Part shown: positions 11,246-23,100 of the stretch, piece by piece
Layout of the letters: each line of letters opens with the position of its first letter
Position numbering within the stretch: the stretch's first letter is position 1
From: Topomyia yanbarensis
Lineage: Eukaryota > Arthropoda > Insecta > Diptera > Culicidae
DNA length: 64,000 nucleotides
Assembly (NCBI RefSeq): GCF_030247195.1
Contig: NC_080670.1
Coordinates: 160,714,080 to 160,778,079 of the forward strand
Direction: 5' to 3'
Made by a program: the position numbers and the translations under genes
The notes under the pieces: generated by a model
Seen by the model: only the letters and a program-made list of their open reading frames with translations
The model's database searches: none
Told to the model about the DNA's origin: nothing

Positions 11246-12279
11246 ATGGCGGAAGACAAAGACTAGAAATGTAGTAGTACAGAAGTTTGCGTCGTTCAAC
11301 CACCTACGAGCCGGAAGTCACACTTCAACCGGAGTCGTCGGATTAGCCTAGGTATTTGACGAACCAGTCTACTGGAGAGAGATAAAGGAGAGCAGCACCA
11401 GTGAACGGAGTAGGTTAGATCAACTGTCAGGGACTAGACTGAGCGCTCGTATCATCAACGATAGGTCGTCGGGGCTTCTGAGAACCGGAGGTCATGCGCC
11501 AGGACTGATTTCGGCATACTACCGACCAGCATCGACATAACTGTTTTCATTGAACTAAAGAACAGGTCGAGAAATTTTCTCGTCGGAATAGGCTAGGCCC
11601 ACCGCCGGGAACAAGTTCCAATACATCGTGAAGTAGTATCGGTAAATAGTCACCTGGGCACCTGTGAACTGGAAGTCACCATGCACCCAGAATCGCAGGA
11701 CTGACCTTGGCATCAGCCCGGATAGCATCGGTTTCGGAAGATCTTCTACTGCCGGAAAACTCTTCGTTGGATGAGGAAAGATGCACCATTGGGGACTATT
11801 TGCGAATTGCCGGTTTGAATTGTCGGGCACCAGTGAACCGGACGCAATCCTCCACCTCGAAATTGTTCGACCTCCTGACTGCATCGAAGCAAGAATAACG
11901 CGTACGTCAACAGGTTCGGGAGACATTCTTTCGTCGAAACTCTCCGCTGAGGTAGGTTAGCTCCGTCGTCGGGGACTGCGCCGAGTATCAATAAATCGGA
12001 AGGCACCTTCCAACCGGAATCATTGGATCGACCACGGCATTCAACTGGTTCCACTCTACGTTGAGCGAATGTCAAATATCATGCCGTGCAGGACTTAAAT
12101 ACCAGCGAACTAGCACGACCACTAGAAACCAGGAGATCCTGAAAATATCGGACTCATTGGTGGAGTTTTGAGAAGTCGGGCTAAGAGTTATCTTTTCAGT
12201 TCTGATTTCTCTCGGCTCGATATCCATGAAGAAGCGTGTTACACTCTTGATTGACCCCATCGCTTCCATAGATAACCGC
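11246..12279 (+). repeat. 3' UTR of R1-clade family B with tandem modules of about 185 bp
   Basis: Three spaced modules start near 11573, 11745 and 11930. Each carries a version of a 'cgccGGAAaACTCt-cGttGG-GtAgGcTAg-tctaCCgccGGGGAct' theme. The same theme occurs after the C-termini at 41270, 48156, 48371, 48556, 51578 and 51690, so it belongs to the 3' UTR of the family. It has no coding potential. The last 200 bases to 12279 are unique, and the 5' region of the next copy follows. Confidence 0.6.
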
Positions 12280-13310
12280 AATCACAATGTACGACTACAA
12301 CGAGTTGAGATAGCGGCCTGGAGGGGGACTCACCAGTATAGAGATATGTAAAATATCAACTGTGATGGAGTGGTATGCGGAGCAACAGAGATCACCTGTC
12401 ACCAACAAGATGTGAGGTTTCTCAATCGAGTAATACCACCCAGAGTGATTCACAACTTGGGAAGCCGAACTTGGTGGAAGTGGGAAGACATTTCGGCGAC
12501 CTCTATGAGTCAGGAAGGATAAGCACAATATGCACACCAAATTCAAGCAACAAGTGGCGAGCATTAAATCTTTAGTATGACCTATCGAACGTTAGCAGAA
12601 GGCGCTCTCAAGAATAGCTGAATCAGTTTAAAAAACTCTAAAAAGCCGCTGAGTACGCAACGGCAGGAGACACCGAAGATTGGCCGCAGTACTCACTCGC
12701 ATAAAAGAGTGAGCGACACACCGTGGAAGCAAGAGTCTAAGTGGCAAAGGAGCGAGCTGATGTTTACCTGAAATTAGAGAAATGTTGGGGAATATCGAGG
12801 TTGGCACATAGTGGAAAGCCAGTAGGTACAGCGGAAAAGGCGGCAGAAGCAAAAAAAGGAAAAGAAAGAAAAATTGAAGCCTTCTCTAGAGAGGTACAAG
12901 GGCGACGCACTGATCACCGAAGCGTATGATAAGACATCGTACACGGCTCTTCTCAAGAGAATGTAAAAAGACCAGGAACTGAATGAGTTGAGAGAGAGTG
13001 TCATTAAGACGTGTCGCTTCAGGAAGGCAAGATGATCTTCGAACTTAACAAGGATCCTTACATAAAAAGCTCGACCTACTGCGAGCTCGTTGCTAAATTC
13101 TTGGGCAGCGAAGCAAACGTGAGAGTGCTGTCGCAGAAAGTCGTAGTCGAATGCAATGGTCTAGATGAGATCACGAGCGAAGAAGAACGGACCAACGCTA
13201 GAGGTGAAGCTTGTCGGAAGTCCTGGTAAATGTGGCTGTGCAATGAATGTTCCGCAAGCATATTCCGTAAAGACTATCGGTAATCTATTATTAACGTAAC
13301 ATTCTGCAGT
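12280..13310 (+). pseudogene. ORF1 (gag-like) remnant of a second R1-clade family B copy
   Basis: It starts with the same GAGATAGCGGCCTGGAG-type sequence as 8770. A Lys/Glu/Ala-rich segment at 12740-12930 leads to GDALITEAYDKTSYTALLKR (12904-12963), then after a frameshift MIFELNKDPYIKSSTY and VRVLSQKVVVECNGLDEITS (to about 13190). This is the conserved central block of R1-type ORF1, where 'SYA.IL', 'G.MLFEL' and 'VVVECK.LDE.TT' are recurrent. Zinc knuckles should follow, and the fragment fades after SPGKCGCAMNVPQAYSV. Two or more indels break the frame. Confidence 0.7.
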
Positions 13311-14462
13311 CCGTCGCTGCTGGATAACATTGAGCTTGAGCTTAAGCTTGTGTGACCACCCCTGGCTGCTACTCTGTTATCGATCTGGACTAGCTGAAGT
13401 TGCACAGAGAATCAAAGGATAATTATGCTTGGGAGTAGCGAAACCTGTGCAGTTCCTAGTAATCCTAATGCTTATTAATACTGGCGCCGGCCAGGCCTGA
13501 ACGTTGATCGCGTAGGGAAAGGCAAGGAATGTCAGTTTGTTACTTGTTTTTGTTGTATACAGCGCACTCCACAAGTATCATGGGAGTAGGATATATGTTA
13601 GTAAGTATAGAAGTTCGATTCTACTTCTTCATAGCCAAAGACCATAGAGGTGACTCCACTATCTGGACTAGATATCGATCCATCACATGATGGACCGGGA
13701 CCACTGGTTTTACTTCCCTTCCGAAGGAAGATGTGACCAACAGACTTTATCACCTAAGAAAAGTCTCAACAACTTCAGCTAGGATTGACCCAGACCAACT
13801 GGAATGAGTGGCAGTCACGCTTACCAATCAACCTCCGGTGCCGTTCCGCAGTCTGTCGCTGCTGAATAACATTAGTGAGTTACTAAACAGTGCACATATA
13901 GTGACCACCGGACGATCTACTACATCCTTGATCAGCATGCTGCCTACCTAAAAGACAGAAGACGGGTTCGGAGAGCTAGCCTGTCCGAGAAGAGTGTAAG
14001 GTGACGTACGGGGTACCCAGAGTCGCTTTTAAACGCTGAGGAAGTCCTCATGCTACATGAATATGATCAGAGAATTCGACGCTAACCCCTGGGGCTACGC
14101 TTACCGTGTCGTGTTGGCTAAGATCAAGGGTCTAACGATGCCAGCTGAACTGTGCGCTGACAAACTGAAGACTATCAAGACTACAATCTAACCGCATAGA
14201 CGCCTAAAGCGTACGTCGATGCAGACGTTGTGAGTGACAATCGGGTTTTCACGACGACCTTCTTATTGCGATGAAAGGAAAAGATTTCACTCCGGACGGT
14301 ATTCCCAACATGGCACCGAAAACTGCGATCCTGGCGTTTCCGGACAGGTTTGGGACAGTGCTATCGGAATGCTATTTCCCCGATAGAGGGAAGATCCAAT
14401 ATCTAATGTTGCTGCCAACACCAGGGAAGTCAGTAGGAGATCCAGCATCGTATCAGTCGCAA
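13311..14462 (+). pseudogene. ORF2 remnant of the second R1-clade family B copy (scattered endonuclease and RT pieces)
   Basis: Recognisable parts are an endonuclease piece near 13285-13330 (VTFCSPSLLDN), a second partial endonuclease/linker mix at 13840-13940, and the pre-RT segment NPWGYAYRVVLAKIKG followed by MPAELCADKLKT (14085-14180). The RT start follows at 14295-14455, with MAPKTAILAFPDRFG, CYFPDRGKIQYLMLLPTPGK and GDPASYQS. The copy stops abruptly at the SYRPI motif position, where a Jockey-type RT begins. Stops and frameshifts are frequent. The stretch 13380-13760 contains nothing I recognise. Confidence 0.62.
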
Positions 14463-14807
14463 CAAATTTGCTGAGTTTCACGTCCAAGTGCATCGCGGAC
14501 ATGGAGGCCAAAGCACAGATGGATGTCATATACAGTGATCTTAAAGCAGCGTTCGACAAAATTGATCACTGGATACTTCTTTGAGAGTTATCTCGTCTGG
14601 GAATGTCTTCTCAACTCGTGGCCTGGTTGGAATCGTATCTATCTGGAAGAGTTTTACAAGTAAAATTGAATGATAGCATATCATCGCAGTTCTCAAATAA
14701 ATCAGGTGTTCCGTAAGGCAGCAACTTAGGACCCTTGCTATTCGCAATATTTTTTAACGATATCGCATTGCTTTTGGGGGCTGGTTGTAAATTAGTTTAT
14801 GCAGGTG
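14463..14807 (+). pseudogene. Jockey-clade non-LTR reverse transcriptase fragment
   Basis: One frame reads SDLKAAFDKIDH (RT motif A with its aspartate), then LGMSSQLVAWLESYLSGR, then SGVP-GSNLGPLLFAIFFND (motif B) and LVYAGDL, where Jockey RTs have YADDL. The spacing is normal for a Jockey-type RT and differs from R1-type RTs (which have DVKNAFNS and GVPQGSILGPVLWN). Two in-frame stops and the YADD-to-YAGD change make it inactive. It covers only RT motifs 3-5, being truncated on the left by the family B fragment and on the right by the family A copy. Confidence 0.85.
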
Positions 14808-14811
14808 ATTT

Positions 14812-17520
14812 GTGTTCTATTGCAGCTGCTATGCTCCACCAAGGTGGCCAATAGAACAGTTCAACCAGATGATCGACAGGCTCTCGTCGGACCTAGTGGG
14901 CCGGAAACCGGTAGTCATAGCGGGAGACTTTAACGCTTGGGCAGTGGAGTGGGGCAGCCGCTGTACAAATAGCAGGGGTCAAGCGCTAATGGAGACGCTT
15001 GCGAAACTCGATACTGTGCTAGCTAATAATGGCTCCGCTAGTACATTCCGTAGAAACGGAGTGGAGGCGTGGATTGACCTAACATTTGCCAGCCCGAGTC
15101 TGGCTCCAGGCATGGAATGGAGGGTAGACGAAGGCTACACCCATAGCGATCATTTAGCAATCCGCTTTAGGATCAACTATGGTGTGCAGCATCCGAGGGC
15201 GGAAGATCCTTGTCAGGTACGCGGGTGGAAGTCCAATCACTTCGACAGCGAAGCTTTCACCGCGGCCCTGGGACTGGAGGCCAACACCGACAGTCTAAGC
15301 GGGGATGCGCTGGTAGCTGTTCTATCACGCCCGTGCGACGCCACTATGCCGAGAAAAACACTGCCAAGAAACGGCAGATGCCCGGTATACTGGTGGAGTG
15401 CCGAGATTGCAGCTCTACGCTCAGCCTGCCTCAGAGCTAGACGTAGGATGCAAAGAGCTCGCACTGAGGATGCAAGAGAGAACCGCCGTGAAGTGTCTCG
15501 AGCTGCGAAATTGGCCCTTAACAAGGCTATTAAAAGCAGCAAGAGAGCGTGTTTCGACAACCTGTGTGAGAGTGCCAACGCGAATCTGTGACCAAGACCA
15601 AAGGGGGGCTCTTCACCCCCAGAACGATCTCCGGACCGGTTGGCAACGATTATCGAAGTACTCTTCCCGTCTCGAGCCACAAGCCCCTGGCCACCTGCAC
15701 TACGAGACAGTGCGGGCACGGCCGAAATGGTGGCTCCAGTGACGAATGAAGAACTACTAGCAGTGGCTAAATCCCTAGCAATGAACAAAGCTCCAGGGCC
15801 GGATGGAGTTCCAAACAACGCTCTCAAGGCAGCGATCATAGCGAACCCGAACATGTTCAGGCTAGCTATGCAGAGATGTCTTGACGAGTGCCGTTTCCCC
15901 GATAGATGGAAAAGGCAGAAATTGGTGCTGTTGCCGAAGCCCGGGAAGCCGCCAGGCGACCCATCGGCGTACAGACCAATCTGTCTGATAGACACGACTG
16001 GCAAACTGCTTGAGAGGATCATCCTCAACAGGCTAACCCCGTACGCGGAAGGTACGGACGGTCTGTCAAGCAACCAGTTTGGCTTTCGGAAGGATAAGTC
16101 CACAATGGACGCTCTCAACTCAGTGATAAATACTGCCGAGATAGCGATCCAACGAAAAAGGCGAGGCATTCGATACTGTGCGTTAGTGACACTTGACGTG
16201 AAGAACGCATTCAACAGCGCAAGCTGGGATGCCATCGCGCTCTCGTTACACCGGCTTAGCCTTTCGATGGGTCTGTACCGGATCCTGGGAAGTTACTTCC
16301 AGAACCGCGTACTGCTATACGAGACCGATGCCGGTCAGAAAAGGGTTCCGATTACCGCCGGAGTCCCGCAGGGCTCGATCCTAGGCCCGGTGCTATGGAA
16401 CCTCATGTATGACGGGGTTCTGAGACTAAAGTTCCCTCCTGGGGTCAAGATCGTCGGCTTTGCCGACGACGTAACCTTGCAGGTCTACGGGGAGTCAATC
16501 CCCGAGGTAGAACTAACCGCAGAACACGCGATCAACACGGTGGAGGAATGGATGAGCGCGAGAGGCCTGGAGCTCGCTCATCATAAGACGGAGGTAGTTA
16601 TCGTCAACAACCTCAAGTCGGCACAACATGCAGTTATCCATGTGGGAAAAGTCGCGATCACTTCACAGCGAAGTCTGAAGTCTCTCGGAGTCATTATAGA
16701 CGACAAGCTGACCTTCGGAAGACATGTCGACTATACATGCAAGAGAGCGTCGACTGCTGTTGCGGCTCTATCGCGGATGATGTCCAACAGCTCAAAGGTG
16801 TGCGCCAGTAGACGTAGGTTACTAGCAGGCGTTGCCGTAACTATCCTCAGGTACGGCGACCCGTCATGGTCAAGAGCACTGAGGGTAACCAGTTACCTAC
16901 AGAAACTAGAGAGCACCTACCGCGTGATGTGCCTCAGAGTGATATCTGCCTACCGCACGGTATCACACGATACATCCTGCGTGATAACGAGCATGATGCC
17001 AGTCGGGCTGGTCATTCGGGAAGATGAGGAATGTTTCGAGCTACGTGGAAATAGAGGAGCCCGCAAGCGCACCAGGGTGACCTCGGTCGCCAGATGGCAG
17101 CGTGAGTGGGACAACTCCTCGAAAGGTAGGTGGACCCACCGGCTGATACCTAGCATATCAAGCTGAGTGGGAAGACCCCATAGGGAAGTTCACTTCTACC
17201 TGACACAATTCCTGTCAGGCCATGGCTGCTTCCGACAGCACCTCCACAGGTTCGGGCACGCGGAGGTCCCAGCCTGCTTGGACTGCCCAGGTGTAGACGA
17301 AACTGCCGAACACATACTGTTCGTATGTCCTCGGTTCGACGTCGAAAGAAGAGCAATGCTTGACGTCTGTGGCTGGGACACAACCCCTGATACCCTTATC
17401 CAGCGGACGTGTAAATCGGTGGAGATGTTGAACGCAGTCTCGGCTGCTACCACCCAAATTGCCTGTAGGCTACAGGTAATTTGGCGAACCGAGCAACAGA
17501 CGACGGGCACGGCTAACTAG
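14812..17520 (+). pseudogene. R1-clade ORF2 protein: endonuclease (partial), reverse transcriptase, CCHC C-terminus
   Basis: A single frame runs the whole length, interrupted only by TGA at 15589-15591 and 17164-17166. The APE-type endonuclease shows AGDFNAWAVEWG and THSDHLAIRFR. The RT shows NKAPGPDGVPN, SAYRPICLIDTTGKLLERII, NQFGFRK, motif A TLDVKNAFNSASW, motif B GVPQGSILGPVLWNLMYDG and motif C GFADDV with both catalytic aspartates (16465-16470). The C-terminus (17240-17330) has C-x2-C-x7-H-x4-C spacing, CLDCPGVDETAEHILFVC, the zinc motif typical of this clade. The protein nicks target DNA and copies its RNA by target-primed reverse transcription. The second TGA replaces a tryptophan that is TGG in the related copy at 41059. 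This is the best preserved transposon gene in the window, but it lacks the endonuclease start. Confidence 0.92.
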
Positions 17521-17965
17521 TGATTGGTTAGCTGGAGCGAAAAAGGCCAAGCGCAAAAAAGGGAGTGAATGGTCTTGTCATGCCGAGGCAGGTTTGGCGC
17601 AGCGACTGGCAACCGCGTAAGGGGTAAAACCAGCCACCCCGAAGCAAGACAGAAGAGTGAGTGTATAGGCGTATAAGTGGACTGCCTCATGCCAAGACTG
17701 GAGGGTCGTAGCGTAGTATGTTGGGACTTAGCTATCGATGCCTCATGACGTGGCAGAGAAGTGAAAGGGTGAGCATCCAAGTCAATCTCACACGGCATGT
17801 CAAGGGTGAGCACCCAAGTCAGCCTCACATGGTATGGGTGAGGCGAGCACAAAAGTAAGCCTAGCAAGGAATGAGTAAGGTGAGCACACAAGTCAGCCTT
17901 GCAAGGAGCGAAAAAGGTGAGCACAAAAGTCAGCCCCATGTGGGAGTGTTTGAGAGTGAATCAGG
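17521..17965 (+). repeat. 3' UTR of family A with 37-bp tandem repeat
   Basis: From about 17770 to 17950 the UTR holds about five units of the form GTGAGCACaaAAGTCAGCC + TCACAtGGTATGt(c)AAgg. The unit length is 34-40 bp, and the same array appears at 37955-38290. Such 3' UTR repeats are family-specific and may help the RT recognise its own RNA, which is inference. Confidence 0.85.
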
Positions 17966-20900
17966 CTGAAGGTCGCTAATACCCCTTTTTCCGTCCGCCA
18001 CTCCTCCCGTTACAATCATCTCAAAAGCTTCGCGTTAACTGGGTTTTATTTTCCAAATTGCTAAAGAATTCAAGGATCCGCTTTGCATGAAAGCTCTGTA
18101 CTGTTCAAAGGCAATAGGATTCTTGTGACTTCTAGTCATAGATAGAAATCGTTTTTGTAAATATTCGTTGATATATTTCGCTATTAATCGATGCAGTTGT
18201 AATGAACGGTTACTAAATCATGCCAAACCCTAGCTTTTTTTAAAAAAATTTTGGCCTGAATGGATGTTTCAGACTGGATTATTACTTGCTTTTCTCGCAA
18301 TTGTGGCCTCTACAAATATTTGTAGCCGAATTTCATGAAGGTGATTCTAAATTTTAAAAAATATATTGCTTGGCTATCAATTTGTAGCCGCATGGAGGAG
18401 CATCGGTCAATCCATCAACAAGAATGGATATGTGAAGATTACTTTCTCTGCCCTGACTTGGCGAGTTGTCATCTCTCAAACTAGACAGGATAGTGTGATT
18501 TAAATATAAAAACCAATTCTATTGTTTTACAGAGGCGAAAATGGAGTTCGTTAAAAGTACGATATTTTGTACGTACGAAAGTGCTAGTAATGAGATTGGT
18601 AAATAATAAATTTAGATCGATGGTCTTAAATGGTTTAATTTCATAGAAGTCTTATATTTCAAAGAAATCTATCAGAAAGAATTTCTGTTTCGATTATTCT
18701 ATCATTTAACTTTATACAAGATGCCCGTTCTAGGTAACACTAAACGAAACAATTTTTTTCATGTCTATGGTTAAACATTGACGACCGGAGAAATATTGTT
18801 TTTTGACTTGCACTCATGGGAGAAAAGCTCGAATGACGAAGACATGATTCTGACAGGTGCAACGAGCGCTGTGAATGGATAAATAGTAAAACCTAGTAAT
18901 TGTGAAGCCGGACACGCGAAGCAAACATTAGATTTTAATTTTATTTGTTCGGCTTTGTGTGACTAGTGACTTGTTTTTGATTGGTCAAGAAATTAATCTA
19001 GGTGGAACAAGTATTATTACCCCAGCTCATTTTATTGATCTAATATGTTGATGATATCACGGATAACTTAATCGAACATTAACAAAAATCGGCTAAAGCT
19101 AATAACCCAATGTTATTTTTCCACTAATGTTCGAACAGCTGCGATACACATTTGCCAAGTTTCTGTAGAGAGCTCGTAATCCCATTCCGATGTCCAGTCT
19201 CTCCGTTTATCTGGTATATACCTCCATTAGCACCATATGGCTCCTAAAAATCACAAATTCAGGCACACACATACACACTTCACCCTCACTAGCATAAATG
19301 AAATGCAAACAATTGTCATTAGGATTGACAATAGGATGCGACAGCTGACGGTTTGGATCCGGGTCTCACTCGTTTATGGCTCATAGTGCAACTTTTGAGC
19401 AGGAATAGAAAGAAAACATGTGCCCGTGAAGTGGATCTCAGTTCGAATGACAAAAAAAGGTAACACCAGTCAGTTCCAATTCCAGGAAACGATGCTTTTT
19501 GGGTAGGTTGGTTGTCTAGAACGTCCGGACGGTGCTGAGAATACAGAAAAGTTTCATTCGTTGTTGCTTGATTCCCAATGTTTTCCGACAATGAAAAACG
19601 CTGGTGATCATAAAGATTACTATAGATCCTACTCGTCTAAATCCCACAATATACGGCGCACAAATTATGACTGCAATTTAGCAACTGTAAAACGATTTGC
19701 TTGAACTCTATCAAATACGTTCTATTCATGTGGTACAGCAAACCATAAGCACATACGACGTTCGTCTAATCGGTAGTTTAATCCCATAGAGCTGAACATC
19801 TGCATCCTTCTGTTCCGACACATCCTTTCGGTAGATTCGGTCTACGGCACGGAAGAACATGTTCACAACACATTCGCAGCATCTTCTCTCGCACCGCCGT
19901 CAGAAACGAAACAACAAAGAAAACACCGTTTTCATTTAATCGCATCGTAGACAATCTTCCCCCGAACGACTTCCTGTCTTTATCAGCAGCCGTTTCCGCT
20001 CTCGGTTTCCCGGTTTCTCCTCCTCCGATCCGGAGTGCCGTTCTACATTGGACGGGCGGGCGGTTAGAGCAACGCCCTAGCATCTAAGATAAACTGCGAT
20101 TTATATGTTTAAATTGCAAATAAATTAAGTTCATTGTTTATCACGAGCTTCCAGTAGTGTTTTTCCGGTTTTGCAGGAATTTGCACTTTCATCTCAGCGA
20201 TTGCGTCATTGTCGCTACACGGGGAAAATAGCTGTTTGCTTTCGAGACATCAACATCGTTGCAGTCGGCATAATAAAAACAGTGACTTAATATAGTGTCA
20301 ATACGAATGGAAATGGAAATTGTTGAGAAATTTGGTTTGGTCAAAATTTGATTGATTTTGGTGATTGTTCAGAGTTCTCCAAATTACTACAAATAAATTT
20401 GAGAAAATCCAGCATCCTTTATAAACACTTGAATAAAATCTATTTTAAATATTTAAATTTTTACCCGTAGCCACCAGCAAGTTTGCAAATGAACCGTGAA
20501 AATGCTGTACAACACCGACAACAACAGTAACAACGTAGCAGGCGGCATCCTGGAAGCGATAAGTATGCACTTTCCCCCGGGGGAAAATAGAGAACCGGAA
20601 CAGCGAGGAACAAAGGCATCGCCTCGCAGCATTCGCCTTATTTATGTCGGTTCGTGTGATACGTTGCTTCCGCACCAAGAACGTGCTAGATTCGCAACCA
20701 TCCAGCGGAGAGACATTCCGGAATTCTTAATTTCTTTGTACAATTTCAAGAACGGGGATTAGGGTGGTGAAACCATTTGGAACGTATTCTTAAAAGTGAG
20801 TTACTCATTTGCAATTGTTGGTTAGATTATAAGCTTTTTCCAAGTATTTACTTTAATTGTGTGGTAAAAGTTTTGAATATTTATGACACCTTTCTCCGTC

Positions 20901-22340
20901 ACTGTAACAATTAAAATAGTGCAACATTTTTAATAATAGGCGAATCACCCCACGCGTAGTCAGAAAGAGCTACAAAAAGTGATAATGAAACTGCTTCGAG
21001 GGTACTTTCAGCTTTGTTCCGGATCCAATTTATGCAATGGTTGTATAGCTAAGATGTCTTGCGATGTTTATGCATTACGAATAAATAGTTATGCAATTTG
21101 GTAGTTGTGTTTTCCGAGAAGGCTTTTTGGCAAAGATATTGACAACAGGCCACCTACCATTCCTATCATTAAAGCAAGGCTTAAATTATGTTGAATATTT
21201 ATATTTCAAATTATTGAGCATCCTCGCTTTAAACAAACGGTAAGATGTGATAGTATGAATCCTTGTTAAAGTACCCCATTCTCGATGAGATATTCATATC
21301 GACGGCAATATTGTCGCTTATTCAGAATGTTCCACAAACCATTGCTTAAAATCATTTCAAATATCATCGCCCCCCCCCCCCCCTGCAAGCGATGGCAAAC
21401 AATATCCAATCCCGGAAGTCCCACGGTCCGATAGACCAGCCCATAAAAATGTTTTATTAACGACTTGTTTAATTTATATTTTCATCACCACTCTCCCCTA
21501 GCAACCAGCCTTCACCAAACCGTTGACCGCTGACCGTTGACCTGCCGTTGCCGTTCCAGATCCGTATCGCATCCTTTTTGATACCTGATTTGAAGCGGAC
21601 TACCCAACAACAATAATAAAGTGTTGATTTATAATGCATCTCTTACACAATGATGTTCACCGTGGATTGTGACCACGTCCAAGCATTCCGAACAGTCCGG
21701 GAGCTGGGCACAGTGTAGCTGCTCGTTGCACAAATGTTCGGCCATGTATGGGATCGTAGGTACTTGACGTCGCGTTGGTCGGCGTGGGAATCAGCTGGTG
21801 CGGTTATGCAGGGGAAGTGTAAATGATGGAACGCAACTCTATATGTACACGAATGTTTGAATGTATGTGTGTATGTATGCGAGGAGGGACGAAAGCTCAA
21901 TATTGGTTTATTGTGGTAATTTATGGTGATCTCGATGCTTACCGCATCCGGCTCTAGAGCACCGGTTGAGGCAATATAGTGGAGAGATTCGCTTCCGAGA
22001 TGACCTCCGGCTTAATCGGGTTGTTGCTGTAGCTTTAAAGCTTCATGATGCTGTTTTTCTTTTGGATTCTGATGGTGGGAAAAGAGACGGAAAGGCGTAG
22101 GAATTCACTGATGGCGAATATATGGGTAATTAAGAGAACTTTAAGGAATGAATCATTTAATTCCTTTTAGTTTAGAGCAGAGTTAAACCACTCGCTAGCC
22201 TGTGGAACTACCAAATCTAGTTAACAAGTACGACGTCTTAGTTAGATTTGAATGGATAGATTATGGAAACTTTATTCTAGAAAATTATTTAAAATTCAAA
22301 AATTGCTGAATATGGCCTTTTACTACTATAGATTGATTTT
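17966..22340. other. Long stretch without recognised gene
   Basis: No protein-like ORF, RNA gene or transposon motif is convincing on either strand. Small oddities are a run of 14 C at 21370-21383 and a 16-bp palindrome TTTCCCCCGGGGGAAA near 20570. Texture is mid-GC in 19300-20760 and AT-rich elsewhere. Confidence 0.5.
21370..21383 (+). repeat. Run of 14 C
   Basis: A homopolymer of cytosine in otherwise AT-rich DNA, flanked by CATCG and TGCAAG. It could be a polymorphic or assembly-sensitive site. Confidence 0.9.
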
Positions 22341-23100
22341 TTGATGGATGCTTTCTTAGTGAACCGGTGGTCCGAAATGGTCATTCTTCATAGAAGCGTG
22401 CCGCTCAGCATGGAAGACAACTATGATGGCAAATCAACATTCTTTCTCGTCAGTATTCTACCTTCTTCGAAAAATCTGTCTACCGAACTATTTAGGGTCC
22501 CTACGGAAGAGGTACGACAATCGCCATCTCCGTCAGATGTTCATAATGCTCTACGAACTGCAAGTGGCCGTACAGGACTCTGCTTAGCGCATCCAGATTC
22601 TGGTCGACGATTTCCAGCGCCACGACGGGTTTTGGTGAATCTACATAAACCTTTAGAGAATTGGCATGCGCTGTTGATGACCATGCTATCGTACAAGCCG
22701 AACCAATCCACATTGAGAGCATGGGAAGAAAAGATCCGCATGATGGCAAGTACAAGGAACTGGTTGAGTTCCTGTAGTAGCGAGTATGCATTTTCAGTTT
22801 CGTCGGACCGGATGTTGAGAAACTGGTAGTTCCAAAGGTGATCGACCTCCGGGTCAGTAGAGCACAAAGCTGAAGTTCGCAACCAACGTAACTGCTGCTC
22901 CCAACCAAGATTCTCTTTGTCTGTTAGCATGTTCCGAAAGCCTCCGTAACTGTTCAGTGTTCCGAGAAAAATATGTCCGCACGCGCTGAGAATTGGCTTC
23001 GCAAAAACGATTTCAGGTTCTGCTTCACCGTATGTTAGAATGACGGTCCAAATCGCATGTAGTTTGACTGGACTAGAACCGGTTGTTCGCAACATTTTAA
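22341..23100 (+). pseudogene. BEL/Pao retrotransposon gag remnant
   Basis: One frame contains RVLVNLHKPLENWHALLMTM, then LSYKPNQSTLRAWEEKI, the conserved BEL/Pao gag segment around 'P..NWD.LL..LL..KLD..T...WE'. Upstream at 22400-22560 are weak traces of the preceding gag block. Downstream at 22940-23090 a frame-shifted stretch, CSEKNMSARAENWLRKNDFR, resembles the start of the gag zinc-knuckle region. Gag normally assembles the particle and binds element RNA. It has many stops and shifts, no LTR was found to the left, and the start cannot be chosen. Confidence 0.65.

Larger units (their letters stand above)
14808..17965 (+). mobile_element. R1-clade non-LTR retrotransposon family A, copy 1, 5'-truncated
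   Basis: The copy begins inside the endonuclease (FVFYCSCYAPPRW), so ORF1 and the endonuclease N-terminus are missing. That is the usual result of incomplete target-primed reverse transcription. ORF2 occupies 14812-17520 and the 3' UTR 17521-17965 carries the 37-bp tandem repeat. The copy departs from copy 2 (35585-38470) at about 17965, so it also lacks the last part of the 3' UTR. No target-site duplication could be recognised. Confidence 0.85.

Noticed and set aside
15237..16235. 332-codon minus-strand frame
   Set aside because: It is the antisense shadow of the family A ORF2, which has all the RT and endonuclease motifs on the plus strand.
17196..17510. Minus-strand frames of 80-104 codons over the C-terminus of family A, repeated at 37376-37601
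   Set aside because: Same antisense effect. They appear in both copies only because the copies are homologous.
17770..17950. 37-bp repeats considered as a CRISPR array
   Set aside because: Units are contiguous with no unique spacers and lie in the 3' UTR of an R1-clade element in both copies.
20560..20590. Palindrome TTTCCCCCGGGGGAAA as a regulatory site
   Set aside because: A single short palindrome with no neighbouring gene; chance is likely.
22501..23095. Minus-strand frames of 135 and 184 codons
   Set aside because: The plus strand here carries recognisable BEL gag sequence, and the minus frames show no domain.
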